A stretch of 35,227 nt of DNA from Bacillota bacterium (GTDB lineage: Bacteria; Bacillota; DTU025): assembly GCA_019136685.1 (NCBI GenBank), contig JAGVTS010000188.1:1-35227 (forward strand). The letters run 5' to 3'. A program made the translations under genes and the position numbers. Below, piece after piece: positions 7,662 to 15,068 of this stretch (the stretch's first letter is position 1; each line of letters opens with the position of its first letter). The notes beneath the pieces are model-generated. The model was not told the DNA's origin. It saw nothing but the letters and a program-made list of their open reading frames with translations, and did no database searches.

Positions 7662-9501
7662 TCCCCCTGTTCCGGCTGCATGTCATGAAGGCGGCTGGAT
7701 GGAGTGGAAGCTCCACGTGGAAGCGCGTGCCGGTGTGTTCGCCACTCTCGGCCCAGATCACTCCTCCATGTTGCCTAATAATCATTGCGGACACGTATAG
7801 CCCCAGGCCAAGCCCACCGGGGTCGCGCCCCTCCAGGTTGCTGCCGCGCACGAACACGTCGAAGATCGCGGATAGATCGGCGTCCGGCACGCCTATCCCA
7901 TGGTCACATACACTGAGCCGCGCAGTGGTCTCGTTGGAACTCACAGTGACGCGTACTGCCCTGTTGCCCATGGAGTACTTCAGTGCATTGGATACGAGAC
8001 TGGCGATTACGGTCTCCAGTTGCTCTCGGTCTCCGATGACTACCAGGTCAGGCAGGCCATCGCTGAGGCCGCGCGTGATAATCCGGTTGTCGTCGTCCTG
8101 GGCCAAGAAGGGCTCAAGCACCTTGCGGGCCATCCCCCGAAGTTCCAGTGGCTCCTTGTCCATTACACGCCAGCGATTGGCCAGGATGAGAGCGTTGAAG
8201 ATTTGCTCCAGCTTCTGAGCCAGGTCGTCTGTGCTGCGCACGATGACGTCTACCAGCGGTCTCAACTCGGCGGGTTGTCTGCTTTCCGCTATACGCATGC
8301 TCAGCAGCGATGCGGCTCCCTTCGCCGCAGACAGTGGATTGCGCAGTTCATGCGAGGCCACCTGGAGCGCCTGCAATCTTGACTGCTCCATCTCTGCCAG
8401 CGAGACTGCCATGTCATCAAAGGCCTGACCTGCCGCGCCCACATCGGTGGCGCCGCTCAGCCCGGATCTGGCAGAGAGGTCGCCCGCGCCCACGGCGACA
8501 GCAGCGCGTTCGAGGGCGCATGCCTCGGCTGAGATCCGGCGCATTAGCGCAAACGCCGCCAGCAGTCCGGCGAGCGCAGTGATGATTATCGACAATACGT
8601 GTTTCAGCCTGAGATCACGTGCCACGGCGCTGGCCGGATCGTTTCTTGTTGCGGCGATACTGGCCCATCCCACGGAGGGGATTGCGATGGCGGATATCTC
8701 GTAGGTTCCTGACGGTGCTTCGCCGTTCCAGCTGCCTCTGTGAGTGAAAACCAAGGCGTCGGCTTCATCGCGAGCCAGCGGCCATTTGGCGACCAGCGAT
8801 TCAGGGGACGTGTGGATCAACTGACTCGATCCGCTGCGATCCCACAGCAGCATTCGTCCGTTTGGGTCTACAAACCCGAATACGTCCGGACCGGAACGAT
8901 CATCCCATGCACCCACGGCTACTCTTGCCATCCAGCTCATGTCGACCTCCATGGCTAGCACGCGCGGCCAGGACCTTCCGCTCTCGACTCGGTTAGCCAG
9001 GATGACTCGGGAAACAGCATTAGCACTATCGTTTTCCTGTGCTGCGATGAAGCAGGTGGTGGACGCATTGCCTGAGAGCACCGGCTCAAGCAGCGACGTA
9101 TCGAACAGAGGAGTGTAGCCCGGAGCCGTACCGGAAGTGCACAGCAGTTGCCCGTCGGCGTTGAACACCGAGCACCCGATGATCCACTGAGAACGCAGGC
9201 TGTCTATTATCCTGTCCGTCATGCGCATTTGTGAGCCGGACTCTGCCTGGGATGTGCTACAGGTATCAAGCAACAGCGTTTGCCGCTCCAGTAAGCTGTG
9301 AAGATGGGATGAGAGAGCAATCCCTATATGGCGGGCCGCTGCCGTGTTCCGCGTTGTTATATCCGAACGGAATCCGGCAACCTTACTTAGGACCAGCATG
9401 CCGGCTAGGGCCAGCACCGGAGTCAGTGCGAGCAGCGCGGCAGCGATCAGTCTTCGCTTGGGGCGCCCGGGAACAGGCCTGGTCGGCATGGGTAGCGACA
9501 T
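7621..9501 (-). CDS. Membrane sensor histidine kinase with extracytoplasmic sensor domain
   Basis: This is a 626-residue kinase if started at ATG 9501, chosen because GGAGG lies 8 nt upstream; the earlier in-frame ATGs at 9528 and 9516 have no such site. A first membrane helix (LIAAALLALTPVLALAGMLVL) near 18-38 is followed by about 260 extracytoplasmic residues resembling a Cache-type sensor. A second helix (IIITALAGLLAAFALM), a HAMP linker and a HisKA box ASHELRNPLS (phospho-His near 384) come next. The C-terminal HATPase has SLVSNALKYS (N box), DHGIGVPDADL (G1) and GGLGLGLYV (G2). The stop lies inside the response regulator gene, its likely partner. The signal sensed is unknown. Confidence 0.9.
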   Translation of the reverse strand: MSLPMPTRPVPGRPKRRLIAAALLALTPVLALAGMLVLSKVAGFRSDITTRNTAAARHIGIALSSHLHSLLERQTLLLDTCSTSQAESGSQMRMTDRIIDSLRSQWIIGCSVFNADGQLLCTSGTAPGYTPLFDTSLLEPVLSGNASTTCFIAAQENDSANAVSRVILANRVESGRSWPRVLAMEVDMSWMARVAVGAWDDRSGPDVFGFVDPNGRMLLWDRSGSSQLIHTSPESLVAKWPLARDEADALVFTHRGSWNGEAPSGTYEISAIAIPSVGWASIAATRNDPASAVARDLRLKHVLSIIITALAGLLAAFALMRRISAEACALERAAVAVGAGDLSARSGLSGATDVGAAGQAFDDMAVSLAEMEQSRLQALQVASHELRNPLSAAKGAASLLSMRIAESRQPAELRPLVDVIVRSTDDLAQKLEQIFNALILANRWRVMDKEPLELRGMARKVLEPFLAQDDDNRIITRGLSDGLPDLVVIGDREQLETVIASLVSNALKYSMGNRAVRVTVSSNETTARLSVCDHGIGVPDADLSAIFDVFVRGSNLEGRDPGGLGLGLYVSAMIIRQHGGVIWAESGEHTGTRFHVELPLHPAAFMTCSRNRGNGIGRNTRGGGRG

Positions 9502-9784
9502 TAGGGCATCCTCCATCGAATACTGCAATTCGAGCTCGAATAGGCACTGTTTTGATGAGAATACTACGACACTCCCGGACCGCTTACCTCTTGCATTATT
9601 GCGTCACTTTACGATATCCTTCGGGGTAAATCGCGGTTTGGGCGCCGCGCGCCATCGGATCTGGCGCTCAGCGCGAGGGACGAAGAGCATCAGGAAGGGA
9701 TGTGCCCGGTTGAAGGAGAAAATGACATGGCGCCAAGTGCATAATGGCGTTAACGGGTAATGATGGGTGTTGGGAGGGTGGCTT

Positions 9785-10972
9785 GTGAGATACAGGCAGT
9801 TCGGGCGGTGTGAGTTCGACGTATCTGCCCTCGGGTTCGGATGCATGCGCCTTCCTTGCGTGGGCGGCGATCAGTCGGCAATAAGCGAGGATGAGGCGGT
9901 GCGGATGATAAGATGCGCCATCGATGAGGGCGTTAACTATGTTGATACCGCCTACGGATACCACAGGGGCAACAGCGAGAAGCTGGTGGGCAGAGCTCTT
10001 GCCGACGGATACCGTGACAGGGTCAAGCTCGCCACCAAGCTTCCAGTGTGGCTCTGCGAGTCGTTCGATGACTTCGACAGGCTCCTCAGCGAGCAGCTCG
10101 AACGCCTTGCCACGGACCATGTGGATTGCTATCTGCTCCACAGCCTTGACAAGAAGTCGTGGTCGAAGGCGCGTGACATGGGAGTGCTGGACTTCCTCGC
10201 TAAGCAGCTAGAGCTGGGGAGAATACGATACGCGGGATTCTCCTTTCATGATGCCTATGAGGTGTTTCGCATCATAGTGGACGCTTTCGACTGGGATTTC
10301 TGCCAGATCATGCTCAACTACGTAGATGTGGAATACCAGGCCGGATTGGCCGGGCTGAAGTATGCAGCATCCCGAGGGCTGGCAGTGGTTGTAATGGAAC
10401 CTCTGCGGGGAGGCAAGCTTGCTGCAAACTTGCCGGATGAGGTGGTCGCGGCGCTTGGCGTGCGCGGGATTGGCGATGACGGTGGATGCGGTTGCGTCGG
10501 CGCGGGCAGCACGGGTAGTGAGGGCTGGAGCCCGGCGGAGTGGGCGTTGCGCTGGGTGTGGAACCTGCCCGAGGTTAGCGTGGCCCTTAGCGGGATGAGC
10601 AGCATGGAGCAGGTTGTAGATAACATACGGATAGCATCGGACGCCGCTCCCGGAGCGCTGACCGAGCGGCAGTTGGCGGTGCTTGCGCGGGCGCGGGAGG
10701 CCTACAGGGCGCGGATCAAGATCGCATGCACCGAGTGCGGGTATTGCCAACCGTGTCCGCAGGGGGTGCTGATTCCCGACGTGTTCGGCCTCTACAATGA
10801 GGCCGGGGTCTTCAATGCCTGGGAGGGCTCGAAGCGGATGTATGCAGGGATTGTCAAGGCCTCCAAGGATGCATCTGGGTGCGCGGAGTGTGGCCGGTGC
10901 GAGGCGGCCTGTCCGCAGCAACTGCGCGTAATCGAACTGCTGAAGGAAGCCCACGCTGCGCTGGCCGAGTGA
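9785..10972 (+). CDS. Aldo/keto reductase with C-terminal 4Fe-4S ferredoxin domain
   Basis: This 395-residue oxidoreductase begins at GTG 9785, with GGAGG 7 nt upstream; a GTG at 9767 in frame lies before that site and is unlikely. The N-terminal TIM barrel keeps the aldo/keto reductase tetrad D54, Y57 (VDTAYGYHRGNSEK), K85 (ATKLP) and H119 (YLLHSL). The C-terminus has two cysteine clusters, CTECGYCQPCPQG and CAECGRCEAACPQ, predicting ferredoxin-like iron-sulfur clusters, as in the predicted oxidoreductases of COG1453. A Gly-rich insert (GDDGGCGCVGAGSTGSEG) near residue 235 is unusual. It is probably cotranscribed with the activator and DegV genes. The cytoplasmic substrate is unknown. Confidence 0.88.
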   Translation: MRYRQFGRCEFDVSALGFGCMRLPCVGGDQSAISEDEAVRMIRCAIDEGVNYVDTAYGYHRGNSEKLVGRALADGYRDRVKLATKLPVWLCESFDDFDRLLSEQLERLATDHVDCYLLHSLDKKSWSKARDMGVLDFLAKQLELGRIRYAGFSFHDAYEVFRIIVDAFDWDFCQIMLNYVDVEYQAGLAGLKYAASRGLAVVVMEPLRGGKLAANLPDEVVAALGVRGIGDDGGCGCVGAGSTGSEGWSPAEWALRWVWNLPEVSVALSGMSSMEQVVDNIRIASDAAPGALTERQLAVLARAREAYRARIKIACTECGYCQPCPQGVLIPDVFGLYNEAGVFNAWEGSKRMYAGIVKASKDASGCAECGRCEAACPQQLRVIELLKEAHAALAE

Positions 10973-11061
10973 GGCGGGCTGCCGGCCACCGGCGCAGGGC
11001 GCGCGTTCGCGAATCTGTATGGCTGCAACTGGGCACCCTCTGGGGATGGGGGGTGCACGGT

Positions 11062-12054
11062 GTGCGTGGTTACATCGGAGTTGACGTGGGATCCGTCAGC
11101 ACCAATCTTGTGTTGCTGGACGAATCGGGATCTTTGGTGGACTCTTCATATTTGAGGACGCGCGGCAGTCCGATTGAAGCAGTCAAAGAGGGCATGCGCG
11201 CGCTGAGGGATGTGCACCAAGATTTCGAGGTCGCCGCTGCCGGCGCCACAGGCAGTGGAAGAAAGCTGGCCGGCGTCGTAGTAGGCGCCGATGTGGTGAA
11301 GAACGAGATCACAGCGCACGCAGTCGCGGCCATGGCGGTGGTTCCGGGCGTACGCACTGTCATAGAAATCGGAGGACAGGATTCCAAGATCATCGTGTTG
11401 CGCTCGGGCGTAGTAGTAGACTTCGGCATGAACGCAGTGTGTGCTGCAGGGACTGGGTCGTTTCTGGAACACCAGGCACAGCGGCTGGGAGTGCCAATCG
11501 AGGACTTCGGCCGAATCGCATGTGAGTCTTCCTCGCCTGTGCGGATTGCCGGGAAGTGCGCAGTATTCGCTGAGTCGGACATGATTCACAAGCAGCAGGT
11601 GGGGTACTCACTGCCGGATATCCTGCGTGGCCTATGCGAGGCATTGGTCCGCAACTACCTGAGTAACGTGGGCAAGGGAAAGGCGGTGGCTCCGCCCGCC
11701 GTATTCCAGGGAGGCGTCGCGGCCAACCTGGGGATGCGCAGGGCCTTCGAGGACGCCCTCGGTTTCGAGGTAATCGTCCCGCCGCATTTCGATGTGATGG
11801 GCGCCATAGGCGCGGCCATGTTGGCACAACGTTGGGCGGCGTCAAGAGGCCAAACCACCGCCTTCGCAGGCTGGGACGTGCCGGAGCAGGTGTACTCCAC
11901 AGCGTCGTGGGAGTGCGACGGCTGTCCTAACACGTGTGAGGTTGTCGAGGTCGCGCGCGACTCCAGGGTGGTGGCGCGTTGGGGCGGCCGATGCGGCAGG
12001 TGGGAAAGGCTTGAACAAGACAAAGAGCATATAGAGAGGGTGGGCTCCGGATGA
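11062..12054 (+). CDS. 2-hydroxyacyl-CoA dehydratase activator-like ATPase (HgdC / BcrAD-BadFG family)
   Basis: This ASKHA-fold ATPase activates radical CoA dehydratases or reductases by ATP-driven electron injection from a dimer-bridging 4Fe-4S cluster. The phosphate loop is GVDVGSVSTN. From GTG 11062 the two cluster cysteines fall at C127 (NAVCAAGTGSFLE) and C166 (IAGKCAVFAESDMIHK), the positions reported for HgdC of Acidaminococcus, which supports this start; GTG 11053 is the alternative. At 330 residues it is about 70 longer than HgdC. The extra tail has CDGCPNTC and GGRCGRW, a possible second metal site resembling the end of the activase module in large fused activase-dehydratase proteins. 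No dehydratase subunits lie nearby. It overlaps degV by ATGA. Confidence 0.88.
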   Translation: MRGYIGVDVGSVSTNLVLLDESGSLVDSSYLRTRGSPIEAVKEGMRALRDVHQDFEVAAAGATGSGRKLAGVVVGADVVKNEITAHAVAAMAVVPGVRTVIEIGGQDSKIIVLRSGVVVDFGMNAVCAAGTGSFLEHQAQRLGVPIEDFGRIACESSSPVRIAGKCAVFAESDMIHKQQVGYSLPDILRGLCEALVRNYLSNVGKGKAVAPPAVFQGGVAANLGMRRAFEDALGFEVIVPPHFDVMGAIGAAMLAQRWAASRGQTTAFAGWDVPEQVYSTASWECDGCPNTCEVVEVARDSRVVARWGGRCGRWERLEQDKEHIERVGSG

Positions 12055-12896
12055 GAGTCGCGGTTGTTACCGACAGCATGGCTGATTTGCCCAGGGAGAT
12101 GGCTGAGGAGCATGGAGTGTCTATAGTTCCGCTAACAGTCATCTTCGGCGAGGAGACTTTTCTGGACGGCATAGACATGAACTCACACGACTTTTTCGCC
12201 AGACTAAAGACGTCCAGTGTGATGCCGTCTACGTCTCAACCTTCGCCGGCGGACTTCATACAGGTCTACGATGACCTGCTCAAAACGCATGACCACATAG
12301 TGTCGGTGCACGCTTCGCACAAGCTGAGCGGCACGTACCAGAGCGCATGCATTGCTCGGGATACTCTGGAAAGCCACGCGATAGACGTAATCGACTCCAA
12401 ACAGGTAACCATGTGTGAAGGATTTGCCGTGCTCGAGGCCGCTCGGGCGGCGCGGCGTGGGGCGAGTCGTGAGGAGGTTTGCGAGGCAGCGCTGCGAGTT
12501 GCAGGCTCTGTGCAGCTTCTGTTCACTGTAGACACTCTGGAGTTTTTGGAGCGCAACGGGAGGATCGGCAAGGCTGCATCGATGCTGGGCACGTTGCTGT
12601 CGATCAAGCCCATAATCCATCTTGAAGACGGCGAAGTTGCCCCGGCCGACAGGGTGCTGGGAGCGCGGCGTCTGCTGCCCAGAGTCATCGACCTCATGAA
12701 TGAAGCGATTGGCTCGCACGCCATTCGCGCGGCGGTGCTGCACACGGACGCTCATGAGAAGGCCGAAGAGTGGAAGTGTGAGGTCGAGAAGAAGTTCAAG
12801 TGCAAGGAACTGATCGTCAACGAAGTGGGGCCCGTCGTTGGCACCCACGCGGGGCCGGGAGCAGTTGGGGTCGCGTGGCATCCATGCATGGACTAA
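12051..12896 (+). CDS. DegV family fatty-acid-binding protein
   Basis: This 281-residue cytoplasmic DegV/FakB-like protein has a fold that binds a single fatty acid, which FakA-type kinases phosphorylate. Diagnostic blocks are AVVTDSMADLP at the N-terminus, TSQPSPADF near 61-69, VSVHASHKLSGTYQSA near 84-99 with the ligand-contacting serines, and RNGRIGKAASMLGTLLSIKPI near 167-187. The C-terminal VGTHAGPGAVGVAW is also standard. Its ATG overlaps the activator stop (ATGA), so the two are coupled. No FakA homologue is visible here, so whether it serves exogenous fatty acid uptake or lipid sensing is open. A GC-rich inverted repeat follows. Confidence 0.9.
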   Translation: MRVAVVTDSMADLPREMAEEHGVSIVPLTVIFGEETFLDGIDMNSHDFFARLKTSSVMPSTSQPSPADFIQVYDDLLKTHDHIVSVHASHKLSGTYQSACIARDTLESHAIDVIDSKQVTMCEGFAVLEAARAARRGASREEVCEAALRVAGSVQLLFTVDTLEFLERNGRIGKAASMLGTLLSIKPIIHLEDGEVAPADRVLGARRLLPRVIDLMNEAIGSHAIRAAVLHTDAHEKAEEWKCEVEKKFKCKELIVNEVGPVVGTHAGPGAVGVAWHPCMD

Positions 12897-12905
12897 TGCG
12901 CGACT

Positions 12906-12938
12906 GGGCCCGGGGCCCCGACGTTCGGCCCCGGGCCC
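12906..12938 (+). terminator. GC-rich inverted repeat after degV, possible terminator
   Basis: GGGCCCGGGGCC (12906-12917) and GGCCCCGGGCCC (12927-12938) form a perfect 12-bp stem with a 9-nt loop, 10 nt after the DegV stop. No T-run follows directly (TGGGCCATG), so it is not a classic intrinsic terminator. It may stall or protect the 3' end of the upstream operon. Confidence 0.5.
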
Positions 12939-13373
12939 TGGGCCATGCGCTCTGCGACTTCGGCCTATCCCCGGGGGTAGCTGGCCTTTTGTTTGAAACA
13001 TGGGGTTTAGCAGGGATGTACTCTGATTTTGACAACAGTTTTGCCGATATACGCAAAATCTGACACTATCGTTTTGGCCGACGGGCCAGAAACCGTAGAT
13101 ACGCCGGCAGTAATCGGCATGCGGGCCGAATTGGCGGCAGATACCAATGTAAATGTAAAGTTACGGCATGAAACCCAACGGGTTTTGAGCAGTCTCCCCT
13201 CACAGCGCCCTTGTCGATGCCGCGAAATGACAGGATATGACTGAAATAGCTGACAGCAAGTCATTTATTAGGGCATCTGGCCGGAAGCGCAAATCGATGT
13301 ACTCAAAAACTGCCGGTATCTCAAAAAGTATCGTCAAAAATTGCGTTCTCCAGTTTGTGGACCAGCACGCACA
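12939..13373. other. Gene-free, AT-richer gap between convergent genes
   Basis: About 435 nt separate the DegV operon from the convergent HTH-nuclease gene. Base composition is visibly lower in GC than the flanks. Short repeats are present: an inverted repeat TTTTGC-N8-GCAAAA near 13040-13060, a hairpin AAACCC-AAC-GGGTTTT at 13171-13186, and three TCAAAAA copies between 13302 and 13341. Open frames exist on both strands (for example 13029-13244 plus and 13264-13007 minus) but have no ribosome binding site or recognisable protein pattern. I see no tRNA or CRISPR structure. It could be a decayed gene or hold a small RNA. Confidence 0.4.
13171..13186 (+). terminator. Short hairpin with T-run in convergent gap
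   Basis: AAACCC-AAC-GGGTTT forms a 6-bp stem and 3-nt loop with TTTT at its 3' end on the plus strand; the mirror image also works on the minus strand. It may be a weak bidirectional terminator for the converging DegV and HTH-nuclease transcripts. The short, AT-weak stem limits confidence. Confidence 0.3.
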
Positions 13374-14135
13374 TCACTCCGCGGCACGAGGTCGGGTCAC
13401 GCCATCGATGTACGACTTGTAGCCGGCGCCGAACTCCTCAAGCTTCGCAATGAGTGGGCTGTCGGGCCAACTGAGTCTGCGGGGAACGTGCGGTGGGATT
13501 TTGAGATTCATTCCGGCAGACGTTAGGTCGGCCGCCCGCACCTCCACGTACGTGTACTGGTGGCGGGCACAGAGCCAAGCTTTGAGGTTGTCCCGCCTCT
13601 GGAGTTGTTCGAACTGCTCCTGATCGGGAAAGAGATCAGTTGTGCCGTAGTGCTGTTCGCCCTGAAACTCGAAGGCTACCTTGAGTTCGGTGTACAACCG
13701 GTCGAACTCCATGCGCCTGCCGGTCTCCTGGTTCCTTAGCCAGTCGGGCCGGGCCCCGTCAATGTACTCCACAGACTCGATTTTGAAATCGAGGAAGCTG
13801 AGCATGATCCATTCTCCCACTTTGGCCACACTCCCTCGCTCAATTGCCACTCGCTCTGCGGCGGATGCTTCCACTGACTTTGGCAACATGGGGATTATCA
13901 GCCTACGCCGTCCATCGGGTAGCTTCATCCTTAGCGCCCAGCCCTTGTCCACCAGTTTCCGGCACGAACTCCGAACCGTGTTGGGAGACATCCTGAGCTC
14001 CTCTACTATCGCAGTGACCAGCATTGGACCTCGACTATGCAGCAACATGCGAATTCGAATTGCACTATCAGGGAGCTCATTGCATGATGCGAGAGCGTCC
14101 TGCATGACTATCTCGATGTGGCGCCCAAGAGACAT
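13374..14135 (-). CDS. Winged-helix protein fused to a PD-(D/E)XK-like (Vsr/EDxHD-type) nuclease domain
   Basis: This is a 253-residue protein starting at ATG 14135, with GGAGG 8 nt upstream; the ATG two codons earlier sits too close to that site. Residues about 22-85 look like a winged helix: RMLLHSRGPMLVTAIVEELR, MSPNTVRSSCRKLVDKGW, then a basic wing KLPDGRRRLI. Residues about 125-205 resemble the nuclease fold of Vsr and EDxHD homing enzymes: RRMEFDRLYTELKVAFEFQGEQHY (split: D145; E156-x-Q158; H162), then RRDNLKAWLCARHQYTYVEV. The middle segment SVEASAAERVAIERG is probably a linker. No methylase or partner gene is adjacent. A DNA-targeted nuclease or a regulator with a retired nuclease fold are both possible. 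Confidence 0.65.
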   Translation of the reverse strand: MSLGRHIEIVMQDALASCNELPDSAIRIRMLLHSRGPMLVTAIVEELRMSPNTVRSSCRKLVDKGWALRMKLPDGRRRLIIPMLPKSVEASAAERVAIERGSVAKVGEWIMLSFLDFKIESVEYIDGARPDWLRNQETGRRMEFDRLYTELKVAFEFQGEQHYGTTDLFPDQEQFEQLQRRDNLKAWLCARHQYTYVEVRAADLTSAGMNLKIPPHVPRRLSWPDSPLIAKLEEFGAGYKSYIDGVTRPRAAE

Positions 14136-14187
14136 GGACATCCCCTCCGTCTAGCTCCATCAATGGATACAGGATCCTTCAGCTATC

Positions 14188-14196
14188 ATCATACCA
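14188..14196 (-). promoter_or_regulatory. Extended -10 promoter for the HTH-nuclease gene
   Basis: Read on the minus strand, TGGTATGAT fits the extended -10 pattern TGNTATAAT with one mismatch. It lies about 50 nt upstream of ATG 14135, giving a short leader. No good -35 hexamer is visible, which extended -10 promoters tolerate. Pattern-based only. Confidence 0.35.
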
Positions 14197-14253
14197 CAAA
14201 ATGTAATGAAACCCAGATCACGGCGCAGCCTCTCTCCAGCCAGCCGGAAACGA

Positions 14254-14302
14254 GCGCCGCGGCCGGCAAGGAGCCATCTGTTGGGCTCCTCGGCTGCGGC
14301 GC
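14254..14302 (+). promoter_or_regulatory. Long imperfect hairpin in the leader of the S component operon
   Basis: Nested inverted repeats pair: GCGCCGC (14254-14260) with GCGGCGC (14296-14302), an inner GCCG with CGGC, and AGGAGCC (14269-14275) with GGCTCCT (14284-14290) around an 8-nt loop. This gives about 18 pairs in a 49-nt element, roughly 200 nt upstream of the S component start and oriented away from the divergent HTH-nuclease gene. No T-run follows. It could be part of a riboswitch-like leader, a protein-binding palindrome or a mobile palindrome. I do not recognise a known riboswitch class. Confidence 0.45.
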
Positions 14303-14351
14303 CCACCGAGCAACGGATCGAAACGTCTTGCACAGCTAGATCCATACGCCG

Positions 14352-14403
14352 CCTCTGCCTGCAGCGCTGTTCTCCACTCTCCCGGCAGCAGGAGAGGCAG
14401 GGG
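14352..14403 (+). promoter_or_regulatory. Second hairpin region in the same leader
   Basis: CTCTCC (14377-14382) and GGAGAG (14391-14396) form a perfect 6-bp stem with an 8-nt loop. The flanking CCTCTGCC (14352-14359) can pair with GGCAGGGG (14396-14403) with one mismatch, enclosing it. With the upstream hairpin this makes the 14250-14405 stretch strongly structured. The remaining 100 nt to the gene start hold CCGCATC twice in tandem near 14440-14453 and a good Shine-Dalgarno. Confidence 0.35.
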
Positions 14404-14503
14404 AGGGAAACCAGAGATTGATCTAGAATACACGACAAACCGCATCAACCGCATCCTGGCTGTATGCGAACTGGAAAGGGCACAAACTAGGAGGGATTCC
14501 CGC

Positions 14504-15064
14504 ATGGCGCCGCCGAGATACACAGCTCGCGACCTGGTGTTCATTGCTCTGATGGCGGCGGCGGGGATCGCGATAAAGCCGCTAATCGTGCCGGTGATAC
14601 GAGTCGTGGCGGTTCCCCTGGGGTTGCCCGGCGGTTCGCTAGTCGGTGGCCTCTACATGATGTGGCTGATTCTTGGGCATGCATTCACCGGCAAGCCATG
14701 GGCGGCTACGCTTGTAGCGGTGGTGCAGGCGATTCTGGCATGGATGTCGGGAGTCCCGGGGCCTCAGGGACCGTGGATGCTTGTCATGTACCTTGCGCCT
14801 GGAATGGCGGCCGATTTGGTGCTGCGTCTGAATCCAGGCAGTGCGACTGCGACTGCCCTATCGCCCGGGGCAGCCATGCTTGCCGGGGCCGCGGCCAATG
14901 CCACTGGGATAGCCCTCATGTGCCTCATCGTCTATCGGATCCCGCTTCCGGTTCTGGCGCTGTCTATGGCGGTGGGGGCAGTATCGGGTTCGGCCGGCGG
15001 TGTTCTCGCGTGCGCCATATATCGCCGGGTGGCGCAGATTGCTGGCCAAGCGCATGGAGGTTGA
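14504..15064 (+). CDS. ECF-type transporter substrate-binding membrane subunit (S component, YkoE-like)
   Basis: This 186-residue membrane protein is predicted to be the substrate-specific subunit of an energy-coupling-factor vitamin or precursor importer. It has about five hydrophobic segments, a basic N-terminus (PPRYTARDLVFIALMAAAGIAI) and a middle block GGLYMMWLILG...GKPWAATLVAVVQAI...SGVPGPQGPW. That layout resembles YkoE-type S components. ATG 14504 has AGGAGGG 8 nt upstream. No EcfA or EcfT genes are nearby, so it would use a shared energising module. It is followed 4 nt later by a MobB-type GTPase and then a kinase-fold gene, so a cofactor precursor is a reasonable guess for the substrate. 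Family placement is by layout, not by motif certainty. Confidence 0.65.
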   Translation: MAPPRYTARDLVFIALMAAAGIAIKPLIVPVIRVVAVPLGLPGGSLVGGLYMMWLILGHAFTGKPWAATLVAVVQAILAWMSGVPGPQGPWMLVMYLAPGMAADLVLRLNPGSATATALSPGAAMLAGAAANATGIALMCLIVYRIPLPVLALSMAVGAVSGSAGGVLACAIYRRVAQIAGQAHGG

Positions 15065-15068
15065 CTGC

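Noticed and set aside
9604..9846. Minus-strand frame between the kinase and aldo/keto reductase genes
   Set aside because: His/Pro/Arg-rich translation with no ribosome binding site, and it overlaps the well-supported start of the reductase.
13042..13049. GCCGATAT in the convergent gap as a sigma-28 promoter
   Set aside because: No TAAA 14-16 nt upstream and no downstream gene on that strand.
13029..13244. A 71-codon open frame (TTG start) in the convergent gap
   Set aside because: No ribosome binding site, no recognisable protein pattern, and an equally long frame exists on the opposite strand (13264-13007); most likely chance.
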